Shown: positions 61,309 to 64,000 of the stretch, piece after piece
Layout of the letters: each line of letters begins with the position of its first letter
How positions within the stretch are numbered: position 1 is the first letter of the stretch
From: Oxynema aestuarii AP17
GTDB lineage: Bacteria > Cyanobacteriota > Cyanobacteriia > Cyanobacteriales > Laspinemataceae
DNA length: 64,000 bases
Direction of reading: 5' to 3'
NCBI RefSeq assembly: GCF_012295525.1
Contig: NZ_CP051167.1
Coordinates: forward strand, 5,315,501 to 5,379,500
Program-made: the position numbers and the translations under genes
The notes under the pieces: model-generated
Databases searched by the model: none
Told to the model about the DNA's origin: nothing
Seen by the model: the letters and a program-made list of their open reading frames with translations, nothing else

Positions 61309-64000
61309 ATGGAACGGCAACACCCCGATCGAAACTCAAACCCTATCTCAGATCGAAACAAAATTAATTTATTACCAAAACATCGCTTAAAAAATTACCT
61401 TTTACCCATCTTCTTCACGAGCTTTATTTACCCAGCTCAAGCCCAAATTGTCCCCGATCGCACCCTGCCCGTTAATTCGAGCGTCACTCGCCAAGGAAAT
61501 CTTTATGAAATTGAAGGGGGAACTCAAGCCGAAACGAATTTATTCCATAGTTTTGAAGACTTCTCACTTCCAACGAACGGCGAAGCATTTTTCAATAACG
61601 CACTGGAGATAGAGAATATCTTTACTCGGGTCACGGGGCGATCGCCTTCTAACATCGACGGTTTAATTCGAGCGAATGGGGTCGCGAATTTATTTATACT
61701 CAATCCCAACGGGATCGTATTCGGGCCCAACGCCCAACTCGACCTCGGCGGTTCCTTCCTCGCCTCCAGCGCCAATCGGATCGACTTCGCCGATGGAACC
61801 TCTTTTAGTACCCTAGCCAGCGAAACCCCACCGATACTGACGGTTAGCGTCCCGGTGGGTTTGCAAATGGGGTCTAATCCCGGTTCAATTGTCGTCAACG
61901 GACCGGGCAATAATCTGAGTCGAGATAGCGAAACCAATGGCATCGTGAGAGACAACCGATCGCCAGGCTTGCAAGTTAACGATCGCACGATCGCCCTTCT
62001 GGGCGGGGGGATCGAACTGAGTGGCGGCAATATCACCAGCAACGGCGGCAGCATCGAACTCGGCAGCGTCGGCGATCGCAGTCGAATTACGCTAAGTAAG
62101 ATCGAGGAAAATTGGGCGTTTGACTATTCAGAAATTGCCGATTTCCGGGAAATTCAACTCAAAGCCGCCGCCTCTTTAGATAGCAGTGGCGAAGGTGCAG
62201 GGGCGATCCACCTCCAGGGTCGCACCGTATCGTTAAGCGAAGGATCCGCCATTTTGGGACTCACCCTGGGAAATCGAGCCGGGGGGGATTTGCTCGTCCG
62301 AAGCTCTGAATCGCTGCAATTAAGTGGCTTTAATAACTTCGGGTTTCCCAGCGTGTTAGTTACTCTGGTCGAGCCACAAGCCACTGCGAACGGAGGCGAT
62401 CTGACCGTAGAAACCCGTCAGTTAACCCTCGCCGACGGAACCGCGATCTCCGCTTCGACCTTGGGACGGGGCAATGGGGGGAACCTGACCGTTTTTGCCT
62501 CACAATCCGTTGAATTGAAAGGATTAGATCCCTCTGGATTGGGAAGTTTTTTAGAAACCTCAGTCGCCCCACAAGCTACGGGTCACGCCGGAGATCTGAC
62601 GATCGCCACCACCGAGTTAACCCTCTCTGACGGAGCGATCGTTTTCTCCTCCACATCCGGTCAAGGCAACGGGGGAAATCTGAGCGTTCTCGCCTCGGAA
62701 TCGGTCGAATTAAAGGGATTAGATGATTTTGGATTCAGCAGCAGCTTGCGCACCAATACAACATCCTCAACCCTCGGTCATGCAGGCGATCTCGCGATCG
62801 AAACCACCGAGTTAATCCTCGCTGACGGAGCCATGATTTCCGCCGCGACATCGGGTAACGGCGATGGCGGCAATCTCTCGATTGTGGCGTCGGAATCCGT
62901 TGAATTAAGGGGGTTGGATGGGTCTGGATTTGGCAGCAGTGTGTTGAGTTCAGTTACTTCCGAGGCGAGTGGCAATGCAGGCAACATCACTGTAGAAACC
63001 CGTCACTTGAGTCTTGCGGACGGAGCCGGGATTTCGACCTCAACCTTGAGTCGGGGTCAAGGGGGGGACTTGACGGCGATCGCCTCCGACTCTGTAATCT
63101 TATCGGGCTTCAACGGTTCTGGACAACCCAGCTTTTTAAGCACTGATGTCGGTTCCGAAGCCACCGGGGACGCAGGGGACCTCGCGATCGAAACCGCTCG
63201 CTTGAGCCTCTTTGATGGCGCGAGAATTTCCTCTTCTACCTTCGGTCGGGGCAATGGGGGTACACTGACGGCGATCGCCTCGGACTCTATAGAATTGAGC
63301 GGCTTAGATACATCGGGAAAAGGCAGCATTTTGAGGACGTCCGTCGGTCTAAACGCCACCGGGGACGCAGGGAACCTCGCGATCGAAACCGCTCGTTTGA
63401 GCCTCTCTGATGGAGCGGCCATCTCCACCTCGACATTGGGTGAAGGCAATGGCGGCAATGTCACCATTCTCGCCTCGGAATCGGCAATTTTGAAGGGTTT
63501 CAATCGATCTGGACTGGCCACCTCGATCCTCACCCTCGTCGGTCCGGACGTTAGTGGGAATGCAGGCAGTGTCACCTTAGAAACGCAGCGATTGAGCCTC
63601 TTCGATGGAGCGGGGATCTCCACCTCGACATTAGGTCGAGGAAATGGGGGAAATCTGACGATTCTCGCGTCGGAATTCGTCAGCTTGAATGGGTTCAATG
63701 CCTCTGGAGTCAGTAGCGCTTTAGCGACGGATGTCGGACCCGAAGCCACTGGAAATGCAGGCAACCTGACCGTGCAGACCGGAAAATTGACCCTTGCGGA
63801 TGGAGCCCTTATTTCAGCCGCAACCCTGGGCGGGGGCAATGGCGGCAACCTAACACTGATGGCGTCGGAATCGATCGCCTTGAATGATTCTAGTGGCTCT
63901 GGGGTTGGCAGCGTTGTCGTCACTCTGGTTGGTTCTCAAGGCAGTGGAACGGCGGGCAATCTCACCGTAAAAACGGGGGAACTGACCCTCGCCGATCGAT
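61309..64000 (+). CDS. Two-partner-secretion exoprotein (haemagglutination activity domain), 3' end outside window
   Basis: At least 897 residues are present. An extended signal region (LKNYLLPIFFTSFIYPAQA, cleavage near residue 46) precedes the TPS/haemagglutination domain (about 46-300), with TLPVNSSVTRQGNLYEIEGG, the conserved NLFHSFEDFSL and the NPNGIVFG block. From about residue 365 the protein consists of 65-66-residue units of beta-helix type; nine are visible, the last cut by the edge. Each has a core like LTLADGxxISxSTxGxGNGG, then LxxxASESVELKGLxxSG. It would be exported by a TpsB outer-membrane partner that must lie beyond the window. Probable surface adhesin or sheath filament. 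Confidence 0.93.
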   Translation, partial: MERQHPDRNSNPISDRNKINLLPKHRLKNYLLPIFFTSFIYPAQAQIVPDRTLPVNSSVTRQGNLYEIEGGTQAETNLFHSFEDFSLPTNGEAFFNNALEIENIFTRVTGRSPSNIDGLIRANGVANLFILNPNGIVFGPNAQLDLGGSFLASSANRIDFADGTSFSTLASETPPILTVSVPVGLQMGSNPGSIVVNGPGNNLSRDSETNGIVRDNRSPGLQVNDRTIALLGGGIELSGGNITSNGGSIELGSVGDRSRITLSKIEENWAFDYSEIADFREIQLKAAASLDSSGEGAGAIHLQGRTVSLSEGSAILGLTLGNRAGGDLLVRSSESLQLSGFNNFGFPSVLVTLVEPQATANGGDLTVETRQLTLADGTAISASTLGRGNGGNLTVFASQSVELKGLDPSGLGSFLETSVAPQATGHAGDLTIATTELTLSDGAIVFSSTSGQGNGGNLSVLASESVELKGLDDFGFSSSLRTNTTSSTLGHAGDLAIETTELILADGAMISAATSGNGDGGNLSIVASESVELRGLDGSGFGSSVLSSVTSEASGNAGNITVETRHLSLADGAGISTSTLSRGQGGDLTAIASDSVILSGFNGSGQPSFLSTDVGSEATGDAGDLAIETARLSLFDGARISSSTFGRGNGGTLTAIASDSIELSGLDTSGKGSILRTSVGLNATGDAGNLAIETARLSLSDGAAISTSTLGEGNGGNVTILASESAILKGFNRSGLATSILTLVGPDVSGNAGSVTLETQRLSLFDGAGISTSTLGRGNGGNLTILASEFVSLNGFNASGVSSALATDVGPEATGNAGNLTVQTGKLTLADGALISAATLGGGNGGNLTLMASESIALNDSSGSGVGSVVVTLVGSQGSGTAGNLTVKTGELTLADR

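Noticed and set aside
1..64000. tRNA, rRNA, tmRNA or CRISPR loci
   Set aside because: Spacers were read for T-loop-like GTTCGA motifs with matching acceptor stems and for spaced direct repeats; none was found. A tRNAscan or covariance search would be decisive.

Overview
The window is chromosomal DNA from a cyanobacterium, most likely a filamentous one. HIP1 octamers (GCGATCGC) are scattered through genes and spacers. The gene set is cyanobacterial: hetZ-patU, solanesyl diphosphate synthase, a TIGR02587/TIGR02588 membrane pair, DUF3386, a Mo-nitrogenase C-terminal-like protein, a CHASE2 adenylate cyclase with DUF928, and a haemagglutination-domain exoprotein. HetZ and PatU point to filamentous growth; nothing here shows whether the strain makes heterocysts. 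Base composition is mostly around 50-55% G+C by eye, with AT-richer islands near 39.4-41.7, 46.1-46.5, 52.2-52.7 and 57.2-61.3 kb. I found no tRNA, rRNA or CRISPR array.

Layout. 0-5 kb: an RND efflux permease cut by the left edge, then a 1.1-kb spacer holding a convincing ydaO-type cyclic-di-AMP riboswitch in front of a GT4 glycosyltransferase, then an HNH protein. 5-9 kb: a secreted hypothetical protein, the Mo-nitrogenase-like protein, a MITE-like repeat, a tnpB gene broken by two small repeats, and the remnant of a second tnpB. 8.7-17.4 kb: DUF3386, Nfu, a giant RTX/Calx-beta exoprotein, a GH57 glycosidase and the TIGR02587/88 pair. 18-25.8 kb: an AMIN-domain amidase, murI, a 39-residue membrane protein on the other strand, sds, a conserved hypothetical protein, hetZ and patU. 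This order resembles, as I recall it, the amiC-to-patU neighbourhood of Anabaena. 25.9-30.8 kb: a transglutaminase-fold membrane protein that has lost its catalytic Cys and His, a histidine kinase and a small RHH-like protein. 31-38.8 kb: lepA, a UDP-xylose pathway pair (uxs, ugd), a DUF2993 protein, a pentapeptide protein and a DICT/HD-GYP protein with a degenerate active site. 39-46 kb: a second MITE copy beside a gene fragment, a TPR protein, a catalase lacking about 69 internal residues, and ppsA. 46.9-57 kb: an alarmone-hydrolase-like HD protein, a CPA2 antiporter with USP domains, a DUF262 protein, an acetoin-utilization/HDAC-like deacetylase, gyrA and lnt. 57.3-64 kb: an SDR, a CHASE2 adenylate cyclase, DUF928 and a two-partner-secretion exoprotein cut by the right edge.

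How the parts work together. Three themes recur. First, envelope and septum biology: amidase, glutamate racemase, Lnt, UDP-xylose supply and secreted adhesins, next to filament-pattern regulators. Second, second-messenger signalling: a c-di-AMP riboswitch, a class III adenylate cyclase, an HD-GYP relative and an alarmone-hydrolase-like protein. Third, enzyme folds that appear to have lost activity (transglutaminase, HD-GYP, catalase). Small palindromic repeats recur as terminators, as gene disruptors, and once apparently inside a coding sequence (patU). Family names come from motifs read by eye; no database search was run.
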